NCBI RefSeq assembly: GCF_007995015.1
Contig: NZ_VORB01000006.1
Coordinates: forward strand, 186,001-250,000
DNA length: 64,000 nt
Source: Luteibaculum oceani
GTDB taxonomy: Bacteria; Bacteroidota; Bacteroidia; Flavobacteriales_D; Luteibaculaceae
Reading direction: 5' to 3'
Part shown: positions 1 through 9,408 of the stretch, in pieces
Position numbering within the stretch: position 1 is the first letter of the stretch
How the letters are laid out: every line of letters starts with the position of its first letter
Notes under the pieces: generated by a model
What the model was told of the DNA's origin: nothing
Database searches by the model: none
The model's input: only the letters and a program-made list of their open reading frames with translations
Program-made: the position numbers and the translations under genes

Positions 1-1722
1 TCCCGACATAAGTGGAAGCCGATCTAAAAACACCTTCACTTTTCTGCCCGTTTTCTGATAAGCTGGTATTAGTGCTTGATCTCCATTTACTATCGTGAGG
101 TCTCCGATTATTTCCGCTGGAATGTTTATTAGAACCTCCTTGTCCTTCCCTATGTTATAGTAGCTTGGTTTGTTTCCTCCCGCATACTGGGTAGCTTTTA
201 AAAAGAGAGGGGCAAAAAGCCCATGATTTGGGAAATTGGAGTTCTCTGGGCTTATATTAAATGGGAAGACAAATATATTTCCTGCTCCAATTGGGTGCTG
301 GCTTAATACAACTTCATTGTTTTCAGCGCTTAATAAAACTTCTCCAGAGAAATTAGGGTTAAAACGGTAATGGCTCTTAACGGAGATGGGCTTTATTCGA
401 TCTGGTGAAGCTTTGAAAAGCGACTGCAAAAAGGAGCTTCTTAAATTTAGCTTGCTAACCTCTAAGCCTTGCGCCGACATTTCAGATGCGGAGCCTAATT
501 GCAAATTCTCCACCAGTTGCTTAAAGGCATTAAAATCCGAATTTGCATTTGGGGCGACAATGAGTACACCTCCTGAAAAAACAAATTGTTGCAAGGCCTT
601 TTGCACCCCACTACTTATTTCAGAAATTCCCCCAATAATTATAGTCTGCTCGTAATCTTCGAAAATGTTGAGGTCTATTTGTTTGGGATTTACGCTTTGG
701 TAAATAAATTCTGGATCCTCATTAAAAAGAGCTTCAATAGGCTTAGACTTCTCCGCGCCCAGAAATGTTATCCTTTTGGTTTGTTCTACGTTTAGGGTGA
801 AAAACAAATTGTTATCGAAAACAACTGGATTATCGTTGATATAAACTTTGCCCTTAACAATTCCGGCTTTGGGAATTATCATTTGAAACCTAGCCGCATT
901 GGTTGCACCAGCCTCAATGGAAATGGAAACAGGAGCCTTAGATTTTCCATCTAACGAAATGTAAACGGGTAAATTTTCTATGGCCTCCCCACTGTGGTTG
1001 CTAATAAATACCTCCATGGCGAATTCATTATTTACCAAAATGGTAGGGGTATTTATTGCAATGGAATCTACACTGAGGTTGGGGGTGGGGTTTTTGCCTA
1101 ACTTATTGAGGTAGACTGTGGTGCTATCAGTAAAATCTACATCGCTTGAAAAGGTACTTTTCTGAAAATCTGAGAATACAAAAAGCGATTGGAGCTGTGG
1201 GTTTTTAGTTTGGATGTCGGTTATTTTATCCCAACTTCCAACTTTGGCACAAGGGCTTATCCCGTTTATGTAATCCGAAGCTTCTGTTCCGCCCAGTTCT
1301 CTTGGGAACTCGCTGCAATTATCGCTAACGATAAACTTTTGGGTGGATGGAAATTCTCTAATAACATCAAGAGCTAAGTTCTTAGCCAGCTGCAATTTGT
1401 TGTCTTCAATGTTTCCCTCCGAAACAGAGAAACTGTTGTCGATGTATATTGCAATTGGAAGATTTCCTGCCTGATCTTGAGACGCGGGGAGGGTGGGCTC
1501 TGCAAATGCTAGTATGATACAAGCCAGAGCCAAACACCTTAGAATCAATAACAACCAATTTTTGATTCTTTGAATGCTTTTTTTCTCCTCTTTAATTTCC
1601 TTGAGGAGTTCCAGGTTTGTAAAAACTATCTTTTTGGGAATTCTAAAACTGAAAAAGTGAATAATGATGGGTACGGCCAGAAATCCTAATGCATACAGAA
1701 ATGTGGGGTTGGCGAATATCAT
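1..1722 (-). CDS. BatA-domain membrane protein with VWA-like region, 3' truncated by window edge
   Basis: The frame is open from an ATG at 1722 to base 1 (574 codons), so the C-terminus lies outside the window. The N-terminus starts MIFANPTFLYALGFLAVPII and has a second hydrophobic segment (about residues 55-75, LLLILRCLALACIILAF). This two-helix arrangement is the BatA/aerotolerance N-terminal domain (TIGR02226). It is followed by IAIYIDNSFSVSEG, which resembles the DxSxS metal site of von Willebrand A domains. Further on there is a beta-rich CARDB-like stretch and a glutamine amidotransferase-like region (IIIGGISEISSGVQKALQQF). Family members are inner-membrane proteins with domains facing the periplasm; their exact role is unclear. 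Identification of the N-terminal domain is firm, the later domains are inference. Confidence 0.85.
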   Translation of the reverse strand, partial: MIFANPTFLYALGFLAVPIIIHFFSFRIPKKIVFTNLELLKEIKEEKKSIQRIKNWLLLILRCLALACIILAFAEPTLPASQDQAGNLPIAIYIDNSFSVSEGNIEDNKLQLAKNLALDVIREFPSTQKFIVSDNCSEFPRELGGTEASDYINGISPCAKVGSWDKITDIQTKNPQLQSLFVFSDFQKSTFSSDVDFTDSTTVYLNKLGKNPTPNLSVDSIAINTPTILVNNEFAMEVFISNHSGEAIENLPVYISLDGKSKAPVSISIEAGATNAARFQMIIPKAGIVKGKVYINDNPVVFDNNLFFTLNVEQTKRITFLGAEKSKPIEALFNEDPEFIYQSVNPKQIDLNIFEDYEQTIIIGGISEISSGVQKALQQFVFSGGVLIVAPNANSDFNAFKQLVENLQLGSASEMSAQGLEVSKLNLRSSFLQSLFKASPDRIKPISVKSHYRFNPNFSGEVLLSAENNEVVLSQHPIGAGNIFVFPFNISPENSNFPNHGLFAPLFLKATQYAGGNKPSYYNIGKDKEVLINIPAEIIGDLTIVNGDQALIPAYQKTGRKVKVFLDRLPLMSG

Positions 1723-1838
1723 TAAAGCGCAAAAATAAAATAAAGCACTTGCCCGCGAAGTTTTTAGCGAAAATTGTTATTCAATGGAGCAATGGAATAG
1801 TTTACCGTTGTATCAATGTGGGGAAATCAGACAAACTA

Positions 1839-2606
1839 TTAAAACCCTTCGAAAGCGCCCAGCCCAAACAGAGCATAATCGTATTTAATAGGATCCATTT
1901 TGTCTAAATTTCTAAGGTTGTGGGTAATTTCATCCACCGCCTTCCAGTCGCTTTGTTTTCTGTTAAGTAGACCTAATTTTCTAGATACATTCCCGGTGTG
2001 AACGTCCAACGGAAGCATTAAGTCTTTCGGTTCAAGGCATTTCCAAATTCCAAAATCTACGCCTGTAGATTTGTTTTTTCGCACCATCCACCTGAAATAC
2101 ATGTTTAAGCGCTTAGCTGCAGATCCCTTGCTGGGGTTTGCTATATGCTTTGCCGTTCTTGGAAGGGTTTGTTCAAAGACAAAGAAATGGTGCAATCCTA
2201 CCAATTTCTCCTTTGCACCGCCGGGAAACTGCATTAAAAACCTATCTATGCTACCATGCATTTTAATTAATCTGGATAATCGTTCTGTTATAAAAATGGC
2301 ATCAATACCGTTCATGGTTCTGTGCACAAAGCGATCTAAATGATTAAACTCTTGCGGTTTTGCGTGCATTAAATACTGGTAAGGCGTACCATCTAATGCT
2401 TCTACCCACTTTTGTGCGTTTTTAATGATTGTGGGACGCTGTCCCCAGGCAATTAAAGCTGTGAAAAATCCTACAACCTCCTGGTCCTTGGGGTCTGAAA
2501 ATTGATGTGGAATTTGAATTGGGTCACTGGGAATAAATAATTCTGGATTTCCGTATTGCTCGGCCTTTTCGTCGAGAAAAGCTTTTAATTCTTGCCCAAT
2601 TTTCAT
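1839..2606 (-). CDS. TIGR02757 (DUF2400) family protein
   Basis: A 255-residue cytoplasmic protein with no signal peptide. It begins MKIGQELKAFLDEKAEQYG and contains QEVVGFFTALIAWGQRPTII and DLMLPLDVHTGNVSRKLGLL, which I recognise as conserved blocks of the TIGR02757/DUF2400 family. The length is normal for the family. The helical fold and the LDVHTGNVSRKLGLL segment recall HhH-type DNA glycosylases, but no activity is established. It is transcribed divergently from the secreted protein at 2715, with 108 bp between them. It reads toward the BatA gene on the same strand, 116 bp downstream, a spacer in which I see nothing. Confidence 0.85.
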   Translation of the reverse strand: MKIGQELKAFLDEKAEQYGNPELFIPSDPIQIPHQFSDPKDQEVVGFFTALIAWGQRPTIIKNAQKWVEALDGTPYQYLMHAKPQEFNHLDRFVHRTMNGIDAIFITERLSRLIKMHGSIDRFLMQFPGGAKEKLVGLHHFFVFEQTLPRTAKHIANPSKGSAAKRLNMYFRWMVRKNKSTGVDFGIWKCLEPKDLMLPLDVHTGNVSRKLGLLNRKQSDWKAVDEITHNLRNLDKMDPIKYDYALFGLGAFEGF

Positions 2607-2714
2607 GCTGCAAAATTATAAGATTAGTCAAGGTTTTTACTGTTTCTAAATAGTATTCAAGAGGTCACTCCACTAAATAATTAAACTGCAATCAACTGCA
2701 GTTATATCCAATTA

Positions 2715-5438
2715 ATGAAGTCGCTTTCAACGCTTTTATTCTGGTTCGCCGGTCTAGTTCTCTATGCGCAAATTCCTCCGGATCCAAGTTCATGGAAATG
2801 TCCAGATCCTTCATCAGGAACCAACCTAGATAGGCAAATCAGAGGGCTTTATGTGGATGAATTACTTCCTGCTTTGGATCTTTATAATTACACCTTTTAC
2901 AAGGATATGATTTTCCGTAAAAAAGGGATTTTAGGGAACCGAGAAAACGAGGAGGCGCTGTTGTACTATGCACAACTCCACGATTTTACCTACCTCGTCC
3001 TTTTTGATGTAAAAAAAATATTCGAAAAATCCTTTGAGGATTTCTACCCCAAAAGGCAACAGCTTTTAAGTCAGCTAAATGATTTTATTGCCCGGGCTAA
3101 TGACCTTGGTATAGAGGTGGGATTGGCTTTTGAGCCAGAACACATTATAAGGTCCGAGGATTATGAGAATCCAAATCAAAACATCGTTGTTACCCAGCCA
3201 GAAATAAACCCGGCAGATATCTTAGCTCTATGCGGAGATCTCCCAAAAAGGGATAGGGATTCGCTTTTTGCAGTTTTGGAAAAAAGAGGGCCAGGCAGCG
3301 GATTTTATAAAGAAGCCTATGCTATGGCGGCGATCGATCAATTTAATAGAACTTTTAAGAAAACATATAAACCGCAGGCAAAGCGAAAGGGAAACAGAGA
3401 TTTTACTGTTGGGATAAAGTCGGTAGTAACCGAATACGAGTGGTGGAACATGGCCGACCGTGAGCCTGAATCTATTGGCAAATGGAGCTTGAACGGTCCG
3501 GATAACATATTTAAGGTGTTTGTGGATTTTATGAAGCTCATGCACGCATTTGCTGGAAATTCACACGGGAAGGATATTGCCTTTCATGTGTATCAAGGTC
3601 CCATGCCCACTGTTTCCAAACGATTTAGGAAGGACCCAAATATAGAGACCGTAGAGGATTATTATAATGATATAGAAGACGTACAACCCGATGACGATTA
3701 TCCCTATTGGGAAAACTGGTTGGCTCAAATCGTGTATTTCGCTGATAGAATTTTTATGACCAACCACTACAGACCACATGAAATAGACCTGATATACCAA
3801 TCAAAACAATCTATTCATCAATCGTTAATCATCCTGCGAGAAACGCGGTCGAAACGCGAGGAGTATGGGGACGATTATGAAATGGAGATAGCCTCTATGT
3901 TTTCGGCAGAGACTAACAGATATGTGAATTCAGATGAAGCAGGTAGACACAAAGGAAACCTTTGGGGCGACCGGGTTAATTCGGGTCCTAGTAATGGTGG
4001 GGAGAGTATTTACAAGCTAGAGGAGAGGTATAAGGATTTTTGGGGTTACGATAAGAATGATAATGGCGAAATCGAAGAATGGGAAACCTATGAAAGGGAA
4101 TTTCTTCATTTTGTTGGTTCCCAGTGGTTTAGTTATTCTGTGATGCCGCACATGGTTTACAGTATGCAAAATCCTTTTCACAGTAAGTATCGCCTATCTA
4201 GCCATAATATCGATGGGATAACTGGTGAGCGCTTTAACTATTATCCAAGCAAGAAAAAGGAATTTATTTATCTCGAGGTGCACAATCCAGATAGGATTAT
4301 AACCAAATTGGGCGCACCCCAGGATTTAAACACCGCAGGAAATATTTATGAGTGGAATGAAGTGAAGCTAAAGCCTAACCAGGAGAATTATGGTTTTAGT
4401 CATGAAAAAATGATTCCAATTCCAGATAATGCCAATCCAGTATTACGGGTCTGGAATTTTCCGGAGCAGCGCTATTTTATGGTTTCATCAACCGATGAAA
4501 TGGGATGTAAAACATATTCGGTGCCGGTAAAAGTAATTTTCAGGGATAGCTCGCTGTATATCAGGGACGAAAAAGATTATCCCAATCCTTGGGTAGAACC
4601 ATACGAGGGAGCTAACCCATGGCAAAGCCCAGATATTTGGGTAAATCAGGAGCCAGATCACAATACTGCAAAAGGAGCTGAGCCTGGGGAGATTATTAAG
4701 GGTTACGAAAATTATATACACGTGAGCGTGCATAATCCGAGTGCAGAACCCAGTTTAGGTTCGGAATACCTGGAATTGTATTTCTCGCGGGTGGATCACT
4801 ACAGTGTTTGGCCGGAGCGTTGGTTGAAATATTACCCCAATGCAGATACCCTTTTGGGGGATAGGGCGCACAATACGCTTGTTCCCATTCCTGTTATCCC
4901 GCCATTTTCTGACACTACACTTTCTATTAAATGGGAGAATTTGCCTCATATAGACACCAGTTTAACTAGTGATTCTTTGGGCTATCTTCAAAATAGAAGG
5001 TTTGGTGTATTGGCGCGTATTTTACGTTCTGAGAATGGTCCCACTTATGGTATGTCTTTTCCGGAGGGTACAGAAATGTTGCAAAATGTTAGAAACAACA
5101 ATACTATTGCGCTTCACGAAGTAATGGTAATAGACTCTAGTGAGATTGTCAAAACGCCATCGGGTTTAGTCTGGGTAGGGCAAAAGAGTAAAAACATTTA
5201 CTTGTATCCCAATCCAGCGAAGGAAGCGTTTGCCATTGAAATTCCTCCTTACTCAGGTGAAATGAGTGTGGAAATAATCAATACGCTGGGGCAAATGGTT
5301 TTCCAAAAAGGGGTGGTTGTCGGCAAAAACACAATTACGCCTCAAAAAGAACTAACACCAGGTTACTATACGGTAATTGTGGTTACCAGAGGCGGTCAGG
5401 TATTGTATCGGTCTAAATTACTATTTACTGGTGGTTAA
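2715..5438 (+). CDS. Secreted T9SS type A protein with EF-hand-like loop, function unknown
   Basis: A 907-residue exported protein. A signal peptide (MKSLSTLLFWFAGLVLYAQ) precedes the mature part. The C-terminal ~80 residues (YLYPNPAKEAFAIEI ... GQMVFQKG ... LTPGYYTVIV) are a type A T9SS sorting domain, so it should cross the outer membrane and be released or anchored at the surface. The N-terminal half alternates strands and helices (FTYLVLFDVKKIFEKS, ANDLGIEVGLAFEPEHI), suggesting a barrel-like, possibly glycosidase-like fold; I do not recognise a family. Near residue 450, DKNDNGEIEEWE fits a canonical EF-hand/dockerin calcium loop (acidic at 1, 3, 5; Gly 6; Glu 12). The stop overlaps the convergent ATPase gene by 4 bp. 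Confidence 0.8.
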   Translation: MKSLSTLLFWFAGLVLYAQIPPDPSSWKCPDPSSGTNLDRQIRGLYVDELLPALDLYNYTFYKDMIFRKKGILGNRENEEALLYYAQLHDFTYLVLFDVKKIFEKSFEDFYPKRQQLLSQLNDFIARANDLGIEVGLAFEPEHIIRSEDYENPNQNIVVTQPEINPADILALCGDLPKRDRDSLFAVLEKRGPGSGFYKEAYAMAAIDQFNRTFKKTYKPQAKRKGNRDFTVGIKSVVTEYEWWNMADREPESIGKWSLNGPDNIFKVFVDFMKLMHAFAGNSHGKDIAFHVYQGPMPTVSKRFRKDPNIETVEDYYNDIEDVQPDDDYPYWENWLAQIVYFADRIFMTNHYRPHEIDLIYQSKQSIHQSLIILRETRSKREEYGDDYEMEIASMFSAETNRYVNSDEAGRHKGNLWGDRVNSGPSNGGESIYKLEERYKDFWGYDKNDNGEIEEWETYEREFLHFVGSQWFSYSVMPHMVYSMQNPFHSKYRLSSHNIDGITGERFNYYPSKKKEFIYLEVHNPDRIITKLGAPQDLNTAGNIYEWNEVKLKPNQENYGFSHEKMIPIPDNANPVLRVWNFPEQRYFMVSSTDEMGCKTYSVPVKVIFRDSSLYIRDEKDYPNPWVEPYEGANPWQSPDIWVNQEPDHNTAKGAEPGEIIKGYENYIHVSVHNPSAEPSLGSEYLELYFSRVDHYSVWPERWLKYYPNADTLLGDRAHNTLVPIPVIPPFSDTTLSIKWENLPHIDTSLTSDSLGYLQNRRFGVLARILRSENGPTYGMSFPEGTEMLQNVRNNNTIALHEVMVIDSSEIVKTPSGLVWVGQKSKNIYLYPNPAKEAFAIEIPPYSGEMSVEIINTLGQMVFQKGVVVGKNTITPQKELTPGYYTVIVVTRGGQVLYRSKLLFTGG

Positions 5439-6097
5439 AACTGTAGAACGCCATCTCTTAAAACCAGTACACGATCTGCAATTTGAGCCAATTTTTCGTT
5501 GTGCGTAACCACGATAAAGGTTTGGGTGATGGATTCTTGAAGTTCTTTAAAAATGTGGTGCAGTTTTTCAGCGTTTTCTGAATCTAAATTCCCGCTGGGT
5601 TCATCTGCAAAAACAATATCCGGTTCGTTGATGAGTGCCCTTGCAACAGCAGCCCTTTGCCTTTCACCGCCTGACATTGTGCTGGGTTTTTGATCTTTTT
5701 GGTTTGAAATTCCCAATAAGTCTAATAGTTCCAGCGCCTTGTTTTCAGCCTCTTTTTTAGCTTTTCCCGCTATTAATGCGGGAAGCATAATGTTTTCAAT
5801 AGCAGTAAACTCAGGGAGCAACTGGTGAAATTGAAAGACAAAGCCTAAATGGTTGCTGCGGAAGGCGGCTAGTTGTTTTTCTTTTAATTGGTATGGGTTG
5901 GATGAGCCATTGAAGAGAACCTCACCATCTGAGGGTTTTTCCAAGGTCCCTAAAATTTGCAACAGCGTGGTCTTTCCAGCTCCACTTGGGCCTGTAATAG
6001 ATATGAAATCCCCTTTGTTTATGGTTAAATCTAAAGGTTTTAAAACCTGATTATTGCCGTAGGATTTGCTTATGTTTTTGGCTCGCAGTAACTCCAA
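5435..6097 (-). CDS. ABC transporter ATP-binding protein, LolD-like
   Basis: A 220-residue ATPase of the LolD/MacB-type family, which powers extraction of lipoproteins or other substrates from the inner membrane with FtsX-like permeases. Visible motifs in order: Walker A GPSGAGKTT (about residues 36-44), Q-loop FQFHQLLPEF, signature SGGERQR (about 142), Walker B IVFADEPSGNLD, and H-loop VVTHNE. The DEPSGNLD sequence is characteristic of this subfamily. No permease gene is adjacent, so the partner must be elsewhere. It is convergent with the secreted protein gene (4-bp overlap of the 3' ends) and divergent from sucC. The family is certain; the Lol assignment is by similarity only. Confidence 0.88.
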   Translation of the reverse strand: MELLRAKNISKSYGNNQVLKPLDLTINKGDFISITGPSGAGKTTLLQILGTLEKPSDGEVLFNGSSNPYQLKEKQLAAFRSNHLGFVFQFHQLLPEFTAIENIMLPALIAGKAKKEAENKALELLDLLGISNQKDQKPSTMSGGERQRAAVARALINEPDIVFADEPSGNLDSENAEKLHHIFKELQESITQTFIVVTHNEKLAQIADRVLVLRDGVLQF

Positions 6098-6154
6098 TTG
6101 CTCTATTTTTTCGCTAATCTAGTGATTGAGAAAAATATACTCACCAAAGGGGTT

Positions 6155-6183
6155 TTGAATTTGGCTTGGATAAATTACTTTTG
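6155..6183 (+). promoter_or_regulatory. Bacteroidetes-type promoter for sucC
   Basis: TTG at 6155-6157, an 18-bp spacer and TACTTTTG at 6176-6183 match the Bacteroidetes sigma-A pattern TTG-N-TAnnTTTG exactly. The predicted start of transcription (around 6190) leaves a leader of about 20 bases before the sucC ATG at 6211. Confidence 0.6.
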
Positions 6184-6210
6184 GCTCGCAATTAAGCCAA
6201 TAGCCAAAAC

Positions 6211-7401
6211 ATGAATTTACACGAATATCAAGGAAAATCTATCCTTAAAAGTTTTGGAGTTGCTATCCAAGAAGGAATAGTTGCTCACACCCCAGAAGAG
6301 GCAGTAGAAGCTGCAAGAAAATTAAACGAAGATACCGGTACGGATTGGTGGGTAATTAAAGCTCAGATTCACGCTGGTGGTCGCGGAAAAGGTGGGGGAG
6401 TAAAACTTGCCAAGAGCCTTGATGATGTTAAAGAAAAAGCTTCGAACATTATCGGAATGAACTTAATTACTCCTCAGACATCTGCTGAAGGAAAGAAAGT
6501 TCATAAAGTGCTTGTTGCACAGGACGTATACTACCCTGGTGAAAGCGAAACTAGCGAAATTTATATGTCGGTTTTACTTGACAGAGCTAAGGGACGTAAC
6601 ACCATTATTTATTCTACCGAAGGTGGAATGGATATCGAAGAAGTTGCTGAGAAAACGCCTCACCTTATTCACAACGAAGAGGTAGATCCAGCAGTAGGAT
6701 TATTGCCTTTCCAAGCGAGAAAAATCGCTTTTAACCTTGGACTTAGTGGGCAGGCATTTAAGGAAATGACCAAGTTCGTAACAAAGCTTTACAAAGCATA
6801 CGAAGGTTGTGATGCTTCTTTATTTGAAATTAACCCAGTACTTAAGACTTCTGACAATAAGATTATTGCAGTTGACGCAAAAGTAACTTTAGACGATAAC
6901 TCATTATTCCGTCACCCAGATTACGCAGCAATGCGCGATATCACTGAGGAAGATCCGATTGAGGTTGAAGCGGGTGAAGCAGGACTTAACTATGTTAAAC
7001 TTGACGGAAACGTTGGGTGTATGGTTAACGGTGCTGGTTTGGCAATGGCTACCATGGATATCATCAAACTAAGTGGTGGAGATCCAGCCAACTTCTTAGA
7101 TGTAGGAGGTACAGCAAATGCAGAACGCGTAGAGAAGGCCTTTAGAATTATTCTTAAAGATCCTAACGTAAAAGCCATTCTTGTAAATATTTTTGGTGGA
7201 ATTGTTCGTTGCGATAGAGTAGCACAAGGAATCGTTGATGCCTACAAAAACATTGGAGATATTCCAGTTCCAATTATTGTTAGACTTCAAGGAACCAATG
7301 CTGTTGAAGCGAAGGAATTAATTGAAAACAGCGGTCTAAAAGTTCACTCTGTAGTTCTTCTTAAAGAAGCTGCTGACAAGGTTGGTGAAGTTTTAGCTTA
7401 A
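6211..7401 (+). CDS. sucC: Succinate--CoA ligase, beta subunit
   Basis: A 396-residue protein, normal length for SucC. It is the nucleotide-binding beta subunit of succinyl-CoA synthetase, which converts succinyl-CoA plus NDP and phosphate to succinate, CoA and NTP in the TCA cycle. The start MNLHEYQGKSILKSFGV and the ATP-grasp loop KAQIHAGGRGKGGGVKLA are diagnostic. The C-terminal half carries the ligase-CoA domain with NIFGGIVRCDRVAQGI. The sucD partner is not adjacent, so the two subunits are encoded apart, as is common in Bacteroidetes. It has its own promoter-like site (6155-6183) and a strong terminator, so it is probably monocistronic. Confidence 0.96.
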   Translation: MNLHEYQGKSILKSFGVAIQEGIVAHTPEEAVEAARKLNEDTGTDWWVIKAQIHAGGRGKGGGVKLAKSLDDVKEKASNIIGMNLITPQTSAEGKKVHKVLVAQDVYYPGESETSEIYMSVLLDRAKGRNTIIYSTEGGMDIEEVAEKTPHLIHNEEVDPAVGLLPFQARKIAFNLGLSGQAFKEMTKFVTKLYKAYEGCDASLFEINPVLKTSDNKIIAVDAKVTLDDNSLFRHPDYAAMRDITEEDPIEVEAGEAGLNYVKLDGNVGCMVNGAGLAMATMDIIKLSGGDPANFLDVGGTANAERVEKAFRIILKDPNVKAILVNIFGGIVRCDRVAQGIVDAYKNIGDIPVPIIVRLQGTNAVEAKELIENSGLKVHSVVLLKEAADKVGEVLA

Positions 7402-7421
7402 TATTTTTTCAAGCATACTTT

Positions 7422-7457
7422 AAAAATCCTTCCGTTTTGGGAGGATTTTTTTTTTTT
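7422..7457 (+). terminator. Intrinsic terminator after sucC
   Basis: An 11-bp stem (AAAATCCTTCC pairing with GGGAGGATTTT, one G-T wobble, loop GTTTT) runs into a tract of at least twelve T residues. The matching A-rich arm could let it also act for the convergent gene ending at 7460. Confidence 0.9.
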
Positions 7458-7459
7458 GC

Positions 7460-8671
7460 CTAAACCTCGCTCGATTTGAAAATGTTTTGACACTCATGAA
7501 GAAAATCGAGGGATAGAATTAAATAATCGAGTCTTATCTCGGACTGTTTTAAATTAAAGAAAGAACTAGCCGAAGGAATGCGCATAATTGCTCGAGGAAT
7601 TCCCCCCTTATATTTTCCCTCTTTTATTTGAGCACGAATAATAAAAGAAGAACTGGCATATAGGGAATTAATAATCTTCGCTTTCAGTTGAGTATTATTT
7701 TCTAAAATCCAATAAGCATAAGCCAAGGTTAAGCCTTTTGCTGCCGTTTTAAAAGTTAGTCCTTGCAAATCGTAACTTCCGTAAAAGGTAGAATTCGAAT
7801 CCTCTAGAATCTGTTTTTCCAAAGTCATTTCTACCATTTTTTGGGTGTGTGCTTTTATATATTCTAAATCATAGTTGTTTATACCTGGGGCGGAAGGATA
7901 GGTTTGGATAAACTTACGGTAGGCCATTGTAATCCAGTTATCGATATTTGATGACTGGTTTTTAATATTATCGTGGGCGTAATGGTTTAAAATGCGGTAA
8001 GCAAAATCCAACCAACTTTTTTCTTGGGTGTACTCATAGTACTTTATTAGAGCAAAAGCGGCCATTCCAGCAAAGCGCAAGGGGGCTATGCCTGCAATGG
8101 AATCGGTTTGCGTAGGGATATATTGCGCTGCCAACCCTCCCGAATCTATCTCCATACTTTTAATGAAGTTTGCTAATCCATTTAAGGTGACCTTAGATGT
8201 GAAATTTGGCTGCGTTGTTTCCATTTCCACCAGGGCAGCTAAGGCAATTCCAACTGCCCCTAGCTTAACCTTTCGAATATTCTTTTCGTGAGATAAGGAG
8301 TAACTATCTATCCATACTCCAAGGCAGTCTGAGCAAATATTAGCCTTTGAAATACCCTCACCTTTAAGGTGATTTGCCGCCTTTATTAATTCTTGTTTGT
8401 GCGATGTTATAATTGGATGATTTCCATGTCGAGAAAGGGCTTCTACGGTTGCAGCGTGCCAAAGTATGTTTTGATGGTCTGGGGTGGGGAGTGTACTATC
8501 GGCAAATACCTTAAAGGTTAATGATCCATCCTCGCTAATCCGGTTTACCAAATGCTGCGAAACACTTTTAATGGCAGTCTTTGTTCCCAAGGTTGAATCC
8601 ATGCTATTGCAAGAAATTAATAGCAAGAAATAACTAGCGAATCCTAGTAAGAATTTTGAGGAGGGAGTCAT
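7460..8671 (-). CDS. Lipoprotein, probable alpha/alpha-toroid fold
   Basis: The frame is open upstream to 8734, but the ATG at 8671 gives a proper lipoprotein signal: MTPSSKFLLGFASYFLLLIS followed by Cys, then NS. I therefore prefer the 403-residue product. The mature part is rich in helices with repeated aromatic/Gly motifs (LGAVGIALAALVEM, GIAPLRFAGMAAFALIKYYE, TFKTAAKGLTLAYAYWIL). This suggests a six-hairpin or terpenoid-cyclase-like toroid, as found in epimerases and glycan-active enzymes. No catalytic residues can be assigned. It lies 20 bp downstream of the HupE-like gene and is probably cotranscribed with it. Confidence 0.7.
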   Translation of the reverse strand: MTPSSKFLLGFASYFLLLISCNSMDSTLGTKTAIKSVSQHLVNRISEDGSLTFKVFADSTLPTPDHQNILWHAATVEALSRHGNHPIITSHKQELIKAANHLKGEGISKANICSDCLGVWIDSYSLSHEKNIRKVKLGAVGIALAALVEMETTQPNFTSKVTLNGLANFIKSMEIDSGGLAAQYIPTQTDSIAGIAPLRFAGMAAFALIKYYEYTQEKSWLDFAYRILNHYAHDNIKNQSSNIDNWITMAYRKFIQTYPSAPGINNYDLEYIKAHTQKMVEMTLEKQILEDSNSTFYGSYDLQGLTFKTAAKGLTLAYAYWILENNTQLKAKIINSLYASSSFIIRAQIKEGKYKGGIPRAIMRIPSASSFFNLKQSEIRLDYLILSLDFLHECQNIFKSSEV

Positions 8672-8691
8672 GGTACGAAAGTAATCGAATG

Positions 8692-9267
8692 TTATAAAAC
8701 ACCGAATAACATTAGCGTTGAAATCACAAAGCACAGTCCGCTGATGAGGTTAGACCAACGTTGGTGATTAAATTTCAAGGCTAGTTGCAATAAGAATAAA
8801 ACGATAAAATAAACAATGGCAATAATTATTTGTCCGACTTCTATCCCAAGATTAAAAGCCAGAAGAGGTAGGATTAAATCAGAATTTATTTCCGTGAACA
8901 TTGCTCTAAAGAAATTTGAAAATCCTGCCCCGTGAATGAGACCAAAAACCACCGCGATAAAATAGTTCCAATTTACATTACGCTGTTTCAGTCGTTTGTA
9001 AAAAACAATATTGCTAAGGGCAGTAAGCATTATGGTAATTGGTATCAAGGTTTCGATAAGGTCTTGGGGGAGTTTTAAAATCTCCAATCCCGCCAGGATT
9101 AAAGTAATGGAGTGTCCTACCGTAAAAGCTGTAAGGACAATTAATACGGACTTTAAATTTTTAATTTGATATATAGCGCAAAGTGCCACAACAAAAAGTA
9201 GATGGTCGTACCCATTTAAATCTAAAATGTGGTTAATTCCTTGTTGCAGATAAAAATTAAAATTCAT
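8692..9267 (-). CDS. HupE/UreJ-type membrane protein
   Basis: The open frame extends to 9372, but the ATG at 9267 (MNFNFYLQQGINHILDLNGY) gives the usual family start, for 191 residues. About six transmembrane segments are visible. The diagnostic histidine motifs are GINHILDLNGYDHLLFV, FTVGHSITLIL and FGLIHGAGFSNFF. The HupE/UreJ family includes nickel or cobalt permeases; the histidines could coordinate a metal, but transport here is unproven. It is the first gene of a likely two-gene unit with the lipoprotein that follows. Confidence 0.82.
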   Translation of the reverse strand: MNFNFYLQQGINHILDLNGYDHLLFVVALCAIYQIKNLKSVLIVLTAFTVGHSITLILAGLEILKLPQDLIETLIPITIMLTALSNIVFYKRLKQRNVNWNYFIAVVFGLIHGAGFSNFFRAMFTEINSDLILPLLAFNLGIEVGQIIIAIVYFIVLFLLQLALKFNHQRWSNLISGLCFVISTLMLFGVL

Positions 9268-9353
9268 GGTAGATGGTCTGATTTTTGGCGAAGATATAAC
9301 TTGATTATCAACAAAGGGGATGCACAATTGGTTATATCCAGCCTCGCCATTAA

Positions 9354-9382
9354 CAAAAAAAGACCATCTCAAAAAGATGGTC
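9354..9382 (-). terminator. Intrinsic terminator for the Ig-repeat protein gene
   Basis: Read on the minus strand, GACCATCT, loop TTTTG, AGATGGTC and a run of seven T residues follow the stop codon at 9409 by about 26 bases. The 8-bp stem is perfect. Confidence 0.88.
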
Positions 9383-9408
9383 CTTTAAGTGTTTGGAAAT
9401 TTACCCTA

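Noticed and set aside
8672-8734. Upstream extension of the lipoprotein gene (21 extra codons)
   Set aside because: It would overlap the HupE-like gene by 43 bp and bury the lipoprotein signal; ATG 8671 gives a proper signal peptide.
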